Numbered from the stretch's first letter, positions 9,070 to 17,643 are shown. The stretch is DNA of 59,532 bases from Bacteroidota bacterium (GCA_021820065.1 JAKAEE010000015.1:1-59532); one strand, 5' to 3'. The notes: generated from the sequence alone by a model not told the origin. Program-made: numbers and translations.

Positions 9070-9528
9070 ATGTTTTCAACGGTAAGGTATTTTATCAAGA
9101 CCAGTATAATCTTCCTCGTATTGGGAATATTGACGGGTCTTTACATGCTGATCGCACGGAATTATTTTAATATTTGGCCTCACCCGGATCTCGTATCTGC
9201 CCACACGCACATTATTCTTGTTGGGTCTGTTATGATGATGATAATGGGGGTTGCGTTGTGGTTTTTTCCCCGTGCAGAAAAGAACGATAAGCTGTACAAA
9301 CCGGCAGCGGTACTCGCTGCTTACTATATCATAACCATATCGACCGTGATACGGTTTGCTTCTCAAATCGCTTCTTCGTTTTTAAATTCCAACGATCTTT
9401 TGAAATTCATTCTTACGATTTCAGCATGCGGCCAAGTTCTGGGAATAATAATTTTCTTCGTCTCCATGTGGGGAAGAATCAGATCGGTTGGAAGTCACAT
9501 AAGAGAAGCTCAAGGAGAAAGGTTTTAA
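9070..9528 (+). CDS. Small haem-copper-oxidase subunit-I-like membrane protein
   Basis: A 152-residue integral membrane protein with four predicted transmembrane helices. Helix 2 is preceded by WPHPDLVSAHTHIILVG, with His38, His45 and His47. This His-rich segment resembles the N-terminal haem-ligand region of cbb3 oxidase or NorB subunit I, but the protein is about a third of that length and has no binuclear-centre helices. It opens the operon with the ferredoxin and quinol nitric oxide reductase, 4 bp before the ferredoxin. A role in haem b binding or quinol electron transfer for NO reduction is inferred. I do not know an established name. Confidence 0.6.
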   Translation: MFSTVRYFIKTSIIFLVLGILTGLYMLIARNYFNIWPHPDLVSAHTHIILVGSVMMMIMGVALWFFPRAEKNDKLYKPAAVLAAYYIITISTVIRFASQIASSFLNSNDLLKFILTISACGQVLGIIIFFVSMWGRIRSVGSHIREAQGERF

Positions 9529-9532
9529 TGCC

Positions 9533-9757
9533 ATGGCATACTTTATCACTTCGGATTGTATTAACTGCAGTGCATGTGCATCCGAGTGTCCGCAACATGC
9601 TATTTATTCTTATGAAGAAGATTTCTCCGGCTCAAATATTAAGCCGTTTGCCTTTGATCATTACTTTATTAATCCGCATGAATGTGATGAATGCAGAGAT
9701 CGCAAAAAAATTCCGCCGTGTGTAGAAATTTGTCCAATGAATTGCATCATTAAATAA
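9533..9757 (+). CDS. 2[4Fe-4S] ferredoxin
   Basis: A 74-residue ferredoxin with cysteines arranged for two [4Fe-4S] clusters: C9, C12, C15 and C19 in CINCSACASECP, and C51, C54, C63 and C67 with an extra C71 near the end (CDECRDRKK then CVEICPMNC). The eight-residue spacer within the second motif is typical of clostridial/Alvin-type small ferredoxins. The start ATGGCATAC lies 4 bp after the previous stop. A strong AAAGGAGG site for the next gene follows. It could pass electrons to a partner in the same operon, but quinol NO reductases do not need a ferredoxin, so its redox partner is unclear. Confidence 0.88.
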   Translation: MAYFITSDCINCSACASECPQHAIYSYEEDFSGSNIKPFAFDHYFINPHECDECRDRKKIPPCVEICPMNCIIK

Positions 9758-9794
9758 AACGAATTCCATTTTTGAATAAATAAAAGGAGGATCT

Positions 9795-12020
9795 ATGAAG
9801 AAATATTGGATAGCTTTTACAGTTGTTATTGTAGTTTCATTTTCCGTTCTCGGTTGGATAGGAGTCAAAATCTATCAGCAGGCGCCTCCGATTCCGGAGA
9901 AAGTAGTTACGTCCGACGGTCAAACGGTCTTTTCAAAAAAAGATATCGAAGAGGGACAAAATATTTGGCAGGCTCTCGGAGGCATGGAAGTCGGTACGGT
10001 TTGGGGACACGGCAGTTATGTTGCGCCCGATTGGACGGCGGATTGGCTGCACCGTGAAGCAATGTTTGTGCTTAACTATTGGTCGCAATCGCAATTCAAA
10101 ACCGCTTATTCCGATCTTGGCAACGAGGAACAAGCTGCGCTAAAATCGCGTCTCCAAAAAATGTTTAGAAGAAACACTTACGACGAAGCCGGCAAAGTTA
10201 TCACGATCGATCCGGTAAGAGAAAAGGCAATTGAGAATAATGTAAAATATTTCAGCGATGTTTTCTCAAACGGAAGAGACGCTTATGCAATAAGAAAAAA
10301 TTCTCTCAGCGATCCTGAAAAACTCCGCAAACTTAGCGCATTCTTTTTTTGGACTTCATGGGCAGCATCAACAAATCGTCCGAATGATGAAATTACTTAC
10401 ACAAATAATTGGCCTCATGAAGAATTGGTTGCCAATAATCCTACCGGCGAAGCTGTAGTTTGGACAGGAGTAAGCATAATACTGCTGCTTGCCGGCATAG
10501 GCGGGATGATTTGGTACAACGGTTCTCAAGAAAAAGAAAAACCATACGGCGACGTACCTGCAAACGATCCGTTACTCGGCTCGGTTTTAACTCCTTCGCA
10601 AAAGGCAGTTATAAAATATTTTTGGGTAGTCACCGGTCTATTTCTACTTCAAATAGTTATGGGTGTAATTACAGCGCATTACGGAGTTGAGGGAAACGGT
10701 TTTTACGGTATCCCTCTTTCCAAAATTCTTCCCTATAGCATTACAAGAACATGGCATAATCAACTTGGAATATTTTGGATCGCCACCGCTTGGCTTGCAT
10801 CAGGACTTTATATCGGTCCCGCAGTAAGCGGCGTAGAGCCGAAGTACCAAAGATTGGGCGTTAATGTTTTGTTCGGCGCATTGTTGATTGTAGTTCTCGG
10901 TTCGATGTTCGGCGAATGGTTAAGCGTGATGAACAAAATGTCCAACAGCAACTGGTTTTTGTTCGGTCACAGCGGTTATGAATATATTGATCTCGGAAGA
11001 TTTTTTCAGATTGCACTGTTTATCGGATTACTTTTATGGCTTGTCTTAATGGTAAGAGCCATCAAGCCTGCATTGAAAAACAACAGCGATCAGAAACAAA
11101 TTCTTTCTTTATTTCTGGTTTCCACCGTTGCAATTGCTCTGTTCTACGGCGCCGCATTGATGTACGGCAAGCATACTAATCTTTCCATTGCCGAATATTG
11201 GCGTTGGTGGGTTGTACATCTTTGGGTAGAAGGTTTCTTCGAAGTTTTTGCGACCGTTGTAATAGCATTTCTTTTTGCCCGTTTGAAATTGATTAGTCTG
11301 AAAACTACTGCGCGGGCAACTCTTCTTGCTTCAACAATCTTTTTATCCGGGGGAATTATCGGAACTCTGCATCATTTATATTTCAGCGGAACACCTATGA
11401 TAGCTCTCGCACTTGGCTCCGTGTTCAGCGCGCTCGAAGTTGTGCCTCTTATTTTTGTAGGTTATGAAGCTTGGGAAAATATCCGTCTCTCCAAATCCAA
11501 AGATTGGGTTCAGAAATACAAATGGCCGATTTATTTCTTCGTTGCAGTTGCATTCTGGAATATGCTTGGCGCCGGTCTTTTCGGATTTATGATCAATCCG
11601 CCGATTGCACTTTACTACATGCAAGGTCTTAACACTACACCGGTTCACGGACACGCGGCATTGTTTGGTGTTTACGGTATGCTGGGAATAGGTTTGATGC
11701 TGTTTACTTTACGCGCAATCAGACCGGATATTGAATGGAATGAAAAACCGTTGAAGTTTTCTTTTTGGGCAATCAACTTCGGGTTGTTTGCGATGGTCAC
11801 GTTTAGCCTGCTGCCTGTCGGCTTAATGCAAACATGGGCTTCAGTCAAATACGGCTACTGGTATGCAAGAAGTTCGGAGTTTCTGCAAACCCCATTGATG
11901 GACACTCTTCGTTGGACTCGTGCGTTCGGCGATACGATCTTCGCAATTGGTGCAGTAGTGCTTGTCGTTTTTATTTTGAATCTGTCGTTCAAATTCTTCA
12001 ATACCACCAAAGAGAAATAA
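9795..12020 (+). CDS. norZ: Quinol-dependent nitric oxide reductase
   Basis: A 741-residue single-subunit nitric oxide reductase that reduces 2 NO to N2O using quinol. The N-terminal extension (1-210), with a hydrophobic anchor and EEGQNIWQALGGMEVGTVWG, is the pseudo-cytochrome c domain of qNor. The catalytic part has about 12 membrane helices. Conserved ligands are visible in TWHNQLGIFW (about residue 320), HLWVEGFFEVFAT, the His pair in GTLHHLYFSGTP (about 525) and HGHAALFGVYG (about 620). Translation begins after a strong AAAGGAGG. The gene is followed by an intrinsic terminator. It probably serves NO detoxification or partial denitrification, since no nitrite reductase is in view. Confidence 0.95.
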   Translation: MKKYWIAFTVVIVVSFSVLGWIGVKIYQQAPPIPEKVVTSDGQTVFSKKDIEEGQNIWQALGGMEVGTVWGHGSYVAPDWTADWLHREAMFVLNYWSQSQFKTAYSDLGNEEQAALKSRLQKMFRRNTYDEAGKVITIDPVREKAIENNVKYFSDVFSNGRDAYAIRKNSLSDPEKLRKLSAFFFWTSWAASTNRPNDEITYTNNWPHEELVANNPTGEAVVWTGVSIILLLAGIGGMIWYNGSQEKEKPYGDVPANDPLLGSVLTPSQKAVIKYFWVVTGLFLLQIVMGVITAHYGVEGNGFYGIPLSKILPYSITRTWHNQLGIFWIATAWLASGLYIGPAVSGVEPKYQRLGVNVLFGALLIVVLGSMFGEWLSVMNKMSNSNWFLFGHSGYEYIDLGRFFQIALFIGLLLWLVLMVRAIKPALKNNSDQKQILSLFLVSTVAIALFYGAALMYGKHTNLSIAEYWRWWVVHLWVEGFFEVFATVVIAFLFARLKLISLKTTARATLLASTIFLSGGIIGTLHHLYFSGTPMIALALGSVFSALEVVPLIFVGYEAWENIRLSKSKDWVQKYKWPIYFFVAVAFWNMLGAGLFGFMINPPIALYYMQGLNTTPVHGHAALFGVYGMLGIGLMLFTLRAIRPDIEWNEKPLKFSFWAINFGLFAMVTFSLLPVGLMQTWASVKYGYWYARSSEFLQTPLMDTLRWTRAFGDTIFAIGAVVLVVFILNLSFKFFNTTKEK

Positions 12021-12037
12021 TTTTTTTGATGGCAAGA

Positions 12038-12070
12038 AAAAAGCCCGATGATTTTTCATCGGGTTTTTTT
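12038..12070 (+). terminator. Intrinsic terminator after NO reductase
   Basis: An 8-bp perfect stem CCCGATGA / TCATCGGG with a TTTT loop (12044-12063) is flanked by an A-run and followed by seven T residues. It lies 18-50 bp after the stop codon at 12020. Confidence 0.9.
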
Positions 12071-12140
12071 AACAGTTGTTATCACAAAATGTAATCGAGT
12101 TCTTTAAAGCGTAAGTCCCCTTTTGACTGAAACTATTGCC

Positions 12141-12171
12141 TTCAGGCATGTCGTTGCTAATTTCAGGCATG
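12141..12171 (+). promoter_or_regulatory. Twin TTCAGGCATG repeats, candidate activator sites
   Basis: Two identical copies of TTCAGGCATG start at 12141 and 12162, exactly 21 bp (two helical turns) apart. The same arrangement, with TTCAGGCAAT and TCCAGGCAAT also 21 bp apart, occurs before the lipoprotein operon at 16351-16381. In both places the second repeat starts exactly 60 bp before a TGGCAT-N5-ATGA element. I infer enhancer sites for the CHASE2/AAA+ activator encoded between the two regions. Confidence 0.7.
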
Positions 12172-12221
12172 TTAGCAATCCGCAAAATTGTTTTTCTACA
12201 AAGAATCCAACTATTCTCTCT

Positions 12222-12236
12222 TGGCATGATTGATGA
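12222..12236 (+). promoter_or_regulatory. Sigma-54-like -24/-12 promoter
   Basis: TGGCAT at 12222-12227, five bases, then ATGA. This fits TGGCAC-N5-TTGC except that the -12 GC is GA. The identical motif and spacing recur at 16432-16446. The ATG of the controlled gene lies 56 bp from the start of the motif. Sigma-54 dependence is supported by the adjacent AAA+ activator but is inferred. Confidence 0.6.
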
Positions 12237-12277
12237 ATAAATAAAGCATCCTAAAACAACATAACACAAGGTGCATT

Positions 12278-13792
12278 ATGAAAAAAATACTTTTACTTAG
12301 CTTCATTCTCATGACTTCTTTATCATTTGCCCAAATGATGAACGGTCACCTTAGAGCAGATAAATTAGACACACTAACGCTAACCGGTAAAGCGGTTGTA
12401 GATCAATCAACGCCGGTACCACAATATTTCATCGATACAAACCTTGATGGAAACCCGGATTACCATCTTAACTTTGGTCCGCCCTGGTATCAACCGGATA
12501 GTTCCGCCGCTCAACGTCCTAAAGACGGTGATCAAATAAAAATTGTCGGCGGAGTGTATCAATCCAACAAATACAGTTTCAAGTCCGTTGTAGTTTATAA
12601 AATTAATGATCTTCTCTGGCGGGATCCGTTTTTTGCCAATTGGAATAATATGGGTAAAAATAACCACATGTTCGGTTGGAGTAAACACGGTATGTTCGGC
12701 GGAAGTTATGGTTTCGGTTGGAATCATGATTCATTAAAAACCGTTACGCTAACCGGTACAATTTTAGTTGACACTACTTTTATGATGGATCATTTTTATC
12801 TTGATACCGATAATGATGGAAAACCAGATTACTTTTTGAATTTTGGTCCGTATTGGTATCAACCTGCATCCGGTGCACAAAGACCGCAGGACGGAAAAAC
12901 AATTACCGTTAAAGGCGGATTGCTTTCAAATAACTCCGGCTTATCAATGTTTATAGTATATGAAATAAACGGAGAAGTCTGGAGAGATTCTACAAAATTA
13001 AATCCTCATTTCGGCGGTGGATGGTTCAATCAAAATACCGATTCGGCAAAGTTTCATTCCCCTTTTGACGATAGAACAATGGTAACAATGATGCGCGGCT
13101 GGCATCAAGGCGGTCACATGATGGGTTCGTTGCCGGATTCCATTTTCGGTCAGATGTTTGAAGTTTACCCGGAAAATATGCCGAACTTCAAGGGGCAAAA
13201 TATTTTTGCCGGTTACGAAATTGATATGTTCAATCCGAACGAAAATAACATGATGTGGGAGAACGGTCACGGCGGCGGACACATGGATTTCGGAAACAAT
13301 ATCAAAATCCAGCTTCATTTTACAGACGCACAGCTAAATACCTACGGTATGAATAAAAATAACATCCAGGCAAAACTTTGGGATAATCAAACAAACTCCT
13401 GGAAATCTGTTGCCTCAACAATAAACACACAAAACAATACTGTTTCTTTCAGCTCATCAACCGTGAGTGGATTTGTCGCCCTGTCGGGTTCTACAGTAAC
13501 CGCTGTTGAAACAACTGAAAGTCTTCCTACTGAATTTGTTCTTAATCAAAATTATCCTAATCCATTTAACCCATCAACAACAATTTCTTACAAACTTTCT
13601 TCCGACGGAAATGTTAGTCTGAAAGTGTACGACATTCTTGGCAACGAAGTGGCGTCTCTCATAAACGATTTTCAGAACGCGGGCAATTATAAAATTAGTT
13701 TTGACGCGAGCCGGCTTGCAAGCGGAGTTTATTTTTACAAACTTCAAACAAGCAACTTTGTCCAGGTAAGAAAAATGATGCTGCTCAAATAG
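12278..13792 (+). CDS. Secreted Met/His-rich protein with type IX sorting domain
   Basis: A 504-residue exported protein. A signal peptide (1-19, cleaved near SFAQ) is followed by two tandem copies of a roughly 75-residue domain (about 30-105 and 150-225). Each copy has TLTG..., a YF[IL]DT-x-DG-x-PDY strand, LNFGP-x-WYQP and AQRP-x-DG. The stretch between and after them is rich in Met, His, Gly and Asn. The last 85 residues form a secretion-system C-terminal domain (FVLNQNYPNPFNPSTTISY to VRKMMLLK), so it is probably delivered to the cell surface by type IX secretion. It is transcribed alone from the sigma-54-like promoter upstream. I do not recognise the repeated domain; the Met/His content suggests metal contact. 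Confidence 0.8.
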   Translation: MKKILLLSFILMTSLSFAQMMNGHLRADKLDTLTLTGKAVVDQSTPVPQYFIDTNLDGNPDYHLNFGPPWYQPDSSAAQRPKDGDQIKIVGGVYQSNKYSFKSVVVYKINDLLWRDPFFANWNNMGKNNHMFGWSKHGMFGGSYGFGWNHDSLKTVTLTGTILVDTTFMMDHFYLDTDNDGKPDYFLNFGPYWYQPASGAQRPQDGKTITVKGGLLSNNSGLSMFIVYEINGEVWRDSTKLNPHFGGGWFNQNTDSAKFHSPFDDRTMVTMMRGWHQGGHMMGSLPDSIFGQMFEVYPENMPNFKGQNIFAGYEIDMFNPNENNMMWENGHGGGHMDFGNNIKIQLHFTDAQLNTYGMNKNNIQAKLWDNQTNSWKSVASTINTQNNTVSFSSSTVSGFVALSGSTVTAVETTESLPTEFVLNQNYPNPFNPSTTISYKLSSDGNVSLKVYDILGNEVASLINDFQNAGNYKISFDASRLASGVYFYKLQTSNFVQVRKMMLLK

Positions 13793-13826
13793 AATCAAGT
13801 ATTGAGTAATGAGTCATTAGATAAAG

Positions 13827-13860
13827 AAATCCCGGTGACAAGCTGGGATTTTTATTTTTT
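13827..13860 (+). terminator. Intrinsic terminator after the sorting-domain protein
   Basis: AAATCCC and GGGATTT form a stem (13827-13833 with 13845-13851), extended inward by G-T and G-C pairs, and are followed by TTTATTTTTT. It separates the surface protein gene from the CHASE2 activator gene, so the activator is likely transcribed from its own start. Confidence 0.8.
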
Positions 13861-13897
13861 ATCATTCCCCTGAAAATCGCTAATTTTGTTCCGGTTA

Positions 13898-16345
13898 ATG
13901 AAATCAAAAATGAATAAAACCGGAAAGATATTTTTTAACAAAAAGGCTATTGAATTAACTTCGATAACGCTTCTGTTTTTGCTTTCACTGCTGGGAGCGT
14001 TTAGTTCGTTCAATAGAACTACCGAAAATGCTTTTTCCAAAATAACGGGACAAAGAACGTTAGATACCTCCATAGCAATAATTCACATCGATGATAATGA
14101 TATTGAAAAACTCGGCGGCTGGCCTCTTAAAAGAAGTTACTACGCCTTATTGATTAGTAAACTCTCAAGTTTAGGAGCGGCAAAAATCGGCGTGGAGGTC
14201 CTTCTGTCGCATAATGCTGCCACGCAATCCATTTACAACGATCTATTAGATGAAGAAATAAAACGAAGCGGAAGAGTGGTTGTTTCGTCGTTGATACTAA
14301 ATGACGGCGCTGCCGACTCAATAATTTATTCACAACCTAAATTGGATAATCTCAATCTTAAAAGCGGGCACTTAAATTATATTTCGGACGACGGAATTTA
14401 TATTCCAAATTCCATAAAGGTTAACGGTACAACAGAGAAATCATTCTCATCTGCTCTGGCAGATAAAGAACTGACGGGCAAGCGCACAAAAGTAAATTTC
14501 TACAACTCCTGGAAGAATTATCAGAAATATTCTTTACTTGAATTTTTCAGATTGGTTGAAGAGAAAGATAGCAGTCTGGCTAAACTAAAAAATAAAATTG
14601 TGTTGGTCGGCGTTAGCGATCCGACCATTGCAAAAACCATCTCAACAGCTTTCGATAAAGAACTTCCCGGTGTGGCGCTTCATGCCTTCGCGCTCGACAA
14701 TATACTTACAAACCGCTCACTCAAGTTTCATCTTAATTCATCTCTCGCAATTATCTTCCTTTTGCCTTTGATTGCGATTGTTTTAATTAGAAAAGATTTT
14801 CCGAGAGCGCAGGCAACGCTTGTTTACCTTCTCTTTTTTGTAATTGCATCGTATTTACTTTTTACATTTTTCTTTCTTGAGACAAATTATTCTGCGGTTA
14901 TTTTTCCCGCGGCTGTATTTTTTCTAATAGAATTCAGCTTTAATTTACTGGAAAGTAAAACGAAATTACGCGATACCTTCAACGAATCGGAAATATTGAA
15001 GCGTGCGCTTTCAACAAAGGAACAAGAACTTTCAGAATTAAAGGAACAACTTTCCGTCATTTCCGATGACCGCCAGAGCCATCTTACTTCGAAAATAATT
15101 ATGCTCGAAGATGAAATTTCCCGCCTCAAAAAATGGAAAGACGATAACGAACCGGAATCAATTAACGTAGAAGACGAAACAAGTAATGTGTTTGAAGGAA
15201 TGATCTTTCGCAGCGAGGTTATGAAAAGTCTCATTAATATGATCAAGAAAATTTCCGGCACAGACGCAACTGCTTTAATTCTGGGCGAGAGCGGAAGCGG
15301 TAAAGAACTTGTTGCGCGCGCCATTCATAATCTTAGTAAAAGGAAAGGTAAAAATTTTGTCGCTGTCAACTGTGCTGCTTTGCCGGACTCGCTTCTTGAA
15401 AGCGAACTTTTCGGTCACATAAAAGGAGCTTTTACCAATGCTGTTGCAGACCGCAAAGGAAGATTTGAAATTGCCGACGGCGGAACAATCTTTCTTGATG
15501 AAATAGGCGAAACTACCGAGAACTTCCAGGCTAAACTTTTACGTGTAATTCAATTCGGCGAGGTTCAAAAAGTCGGCGCTGCAGAAATTAAACATGTTGA
15601 CGTTCGCATTGTTACGGCTACCAATAAAAAATTGGACGAGCTTGTTAATAAGAAATTATTCCGGGAAGATCTTTACTACCGTTTAAATGTTATGAAATTA
15701 GAATTGCCGCCTTTGCGCGATAGGAAAGAGGATATCGAATTGCTCGCGCATCATTTTGTACGCATGGAAGATTCCGAAATGCAAATCTCCAAAGCTGTTT
15801 TAGATAGTCTTATGAAAAATGATTGGCGAGGAAACGTGCGTGAATTGGAATCCGTAATTAAACGGTCGGTAATCTTTTCGAAATCGGAAGGCAGAAAAAT
15901 TATTCAGTTAAATGATCTTTCGGAAGAATACCGCAAAGTTGACCGTTCCGATATGGAAGATTTGATTTTGGAATCGCTGCGCAATAAATCTTTTTCACAT
16001 TCGTCGATCAATGAAACTGCAAGGGAACTCGGCAATATTAATAGAACAGTCGTTTCGGAAAATCTACGTGGTCTGTTCTTCAAAAATTATGTTGCAAATT
16101 CTTTCGACTTTGATAAAACTGTTATTGAACTTGCCCGAACTGACAGTGCCGAGTCTTTGAATCGGCTGAAATCAAAAACCGAAACTTACATCGAGAACTT
16201 GCAAAAAGATTTGGCTAAACTTAAAGATAAAGAGTTTGAAAAAGCTAAATCCACCTTTTCTTCAAAGTACAAAAATCTTCCGGCAAAATTTCATCCATAT
16301 CTTGACGAAACGATCAAGAATTTGTTAAGAAAACTGCCTGTTTAA
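13898..16345 (+). CDS. Membrane-bound CHASE2-AAA+ sigma-54 activator
   Basis: An 815-residue one-component activator. After an N-terminal membrane helix comes a CHASE2 sensor domain (about 40-280, with IAIIHIDDNDIEKLGGWPLKR), three membrane helices (about 280-350) and a coiled coil (about 355-410). Then follows a sigma-54-type AAA+ domain (about 425-660) with Walker A GESGSGKE and Walker B GGTIFLDEIGE. The sigma-54 contact loop reads GAFTNA rather than GAFTGA. A C-terminal helix-turn-helix (SINETARELGNINRTVV) and a helical tail follow. Start ATG 13898 is preferred to an upstream TTG at 13886. Membrane anchoring is unusual for this class. It lies between two units with identical promoter layouts, which I infer to be its targets. 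Confidence 0.85.
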   Translation: MKSKMNKTGKIFFNKKAIELTSITLLFLLSLLGAFSSFNRTTENAFSKITGQRTLDTSIAIIHIDDNDIEKLGGWPLKRSYYALLISKLSSLGAAKIGVEVLLSHNAATQSIYNDLLDEEIKRSGRVVVSSLILNDGAADSIIYSQPKLDNLNLKSGHLNYISDDGIYIPNSIKVNGTTEKSFSSALADKELTGKRTKVNFYNSWKNYQKYSLLEFFRLVEEKDSSLAKLKNKIVLVGVSDPTIAKTISTAFDKELPGVALHAFALDNILTNRSLKFHLNSSLAIIFLLPLIAIVLIRKDFPRAQATLVYLLFFVIASYLLFTFFFLETNYSAVIFPAAVFFLIEFSFNLLESKTKLRDTFNESEILKRALSTKEQELSELKEQLSVISDDRQSHLTSKIIMLEDEISRLKKWKDDNEPESINVEDETSNVFEGMIFRSEVMKSLINMIKKISGTDATALILGESGSGKELVARAIHNLSKRKGKNFVAVNCAALPDSLLESELFGHIKGAFTNAVADRKGRFEIADGGTIFLDEIGETTENFQAKLLRVIQFGEVQKVGAAEIKHVDVRIVTATNKKLDELVNKKLFREDLYYRLNVMKLELPPLRDRKEDIELLAHHFVRMEDSEMQISKAVLDSLMKNDWRGNVRELESVIKRSVIFSKSEGRKIIQLNDLSEEYRKVDRSDMEDLILESLRNKSFSHSSINETARELGNINRTVVSENLRGLFFKNYVANSFDFDKTVIELARTDSAESLNRLKSKTETYIENLQKDLAKLKDKEFEKAKSTFSSKYKNLPAKFHPYLDETIKNLLRKLPV

Positions 16346-16350
16346 TTCAC

Positions 16351-16381
16351 TTCAGGCAATTCTTTTCCAGTTCCAGGCAAT
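16351..16381 (+). promoter_or_regulatory. Second twin CAGGCA repeat region
   Basis: TTCAGGCAAT at 16351-16360 and TCCAGGCAAT at 16372-16381, 21 bp apart, start only 6 bp after the stop of the activator gene. They match the pair at 12141-12171 in sequence, orientation and spacing. An inverted half-site, TGCCTG, lies at 16335-16340 inside the end of the activator gene. Inferred binding sites for the CHASE2 activator. Confidence 0.7.
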
Positions 16382-16431
16382 TCCAATTTTTGCAATTTCC
16401 GTTTTGAGCGCAGATTCTAAAGTTTTTCTTC

Positions 16432-16446
16432 TGGCATTCATTATGA
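16432..16446 (+). promoter_or_regulatory. Sigma-54-like promoter of the lipoprotein operon
   Basis: TGGCAT-N5-ATGA, identical in pattern to 12222-12236. It starts exactly 60 bp after the second CAGGCA repeat and 57 bp before the ATG of the first lipoprotein. The -12 dinucleotide is GA where GC is expected. Confidence 0.6.
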
Positions 16447-16488
16447 TTCTTTTAACCAGAATCATAAAACATAAATTGGAGTAATAAA

Positions 16489-17595
16489 ATGCAAAAGCCA
16501 AAAATCCTATTCTCATTAGTTATACTAACAATGTTTATCTTCGGACTGTACGGTTGCGATAGAACTAACCCCGTTGAATCCGGCACGCAGTCGCTAAACT
16601 CTGCTCTTCAGAAAATCACAGCCAACGACCCGGCTGTTCAGTCGTTTGAACCAAATTATAACGAGACTGCCGTTATGAATATTGTTGGAGGACTGGCAAA
16701 GGAAATTTACCCGGTTAGAATTGGGCAAAACCTAAAGCTGGTTGACAGCCAGTTGGATTTTCAACAGCAAGCCGATACCGCTTATGGTTACTTAACGCAA
16801 AAGTTTGAAGGCGAACTTTTGATTGCGGCGTCTTATCAAAAATCAACTACCGGTAACCCGGCAAGAGTAGATACATTAATTCGCAAACCTTATTCAACAA
16901 TTGTTACCCGTGTTATTAAATATGTGAAGGTTGGAAACACAGGCAACCAATTAAACGATTGGCGCGTAATAGCTGTTTCCCTTGCCTCCGGCGGATCAAA
17001 TACAACCAACATAGATATCAAGAAAGTAACGGTTACATTTACCGATGGAAAAGTTTATGAAACAACGTCGCCGAATAATTTTTTCTTAACGATGGTTCAA
17101 GGTGCTCACCATCAATTTCCGCTTTACGGCAAACAAAGTTCGGCAACTGTACGTGTAGAACTTGTGAGCGCTTATAGCGATGAAGACCTTTTAACTTTAA
17201 CTCATGGTATGATGATTCAAGGTATGGCAAACGGTTATATGATGGGCGGAGTTGGAAGCGGCTCTATGGGAAACGGTATGAGCGGTAACGGAATGATGGG
17301 CGGCGGTATGATGGGCGGCAGTATGATGGGCAACGGAATGCAGGGAAACGGTTCTATGGGAAATGGTTCCAATATGAATACTTTTGGCAATAGAAATAAA
17401 CTGAGATTTAAGTTAATTTCCTCTACGCAAAATGGAAGTTCTTACAATAAAATTTATGAACTCCAATGGAACGCTCCTTCTGTAGGAGGAGGATTTATGC
17501 ACGCAGTTGTGAACGCCATGCCGAAACAAACTGTTTATGATGATGCCGCCCCGGTTGAAGAAAAAAGCTGGGGAATTCCAATAGCGGTAAAATAA
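16489..17595 (+). CDS. Met/Gly/Asn-rich lipoprotein
   Basis: A 368-residue lipoprotein with signal peptide and lipobox LYGC (cysteine at about residue 23). The middle (about 60-235) is soluble and beta-rich by eye. From about 240 to 305 the sequence becomes a low-complexity run of MMGG, MGNG and MQGN units. A short folded C-terminus follows. It is the first of four genes reading 16489-21284 behind the sigma-54-like promoter. Several unrelated proteins in this window share Met-rich tracts, so copper or silver contact is a reasonable guess. I do not recognise the family. Confidence 0.75.
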   Translation: MQKPKILFSLVILTMFIFGLYGCDRTNPVESGTQSLNSALQKITANDPAVQSFEPNYNETAVMNIVGGLAKEIYPVRIGQNLKLVDSQLDFQQQADTAYGYLTQKFEGELLIAASYQKSTTGNPARVDTLIRKPYSTIVTRVIKYVKVGNTGNQLNDWRVIAVSLASGGSNTTNIDIKKVTVTFTDGKVYETTSPNNFFLTMVQGAHHQFPLYGKQSSATVRVELVSAYSDEDLLTLTHGMMIQGMANGYMMGGVGSGSMGNGMSGNGMMGGGMMGGSMMGNGMQGNGSMGNGSNMNTFGNRNKLRFKLISSTQNGSSYNKIYELQWNAPSVGGGFMHAVVNAMPKQTVYDDAAPVEEKSWGIPIAVK

Positions 17596-17611
17596 ATTAG
17601 AAAAAAAATGG

Positions 17612-17628
17612 GCGGGCTTAATGCCCGC
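17612..17628 (+). other. Intergenic hairpin between two lipoprotein genes
   Basis: GCGGGC and GCCCGC form a 6-bp GC-rich stem with a TTAAT loop, 16 bp after the first lipoprotein stop and 15 bp before the next ATG. No T-run follows, so it is more likely an mRNA stability or attenuation element than a terminator. Confidence 0.5.
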
Positions 17629-17643
17629 TCACTTTGATTAATT

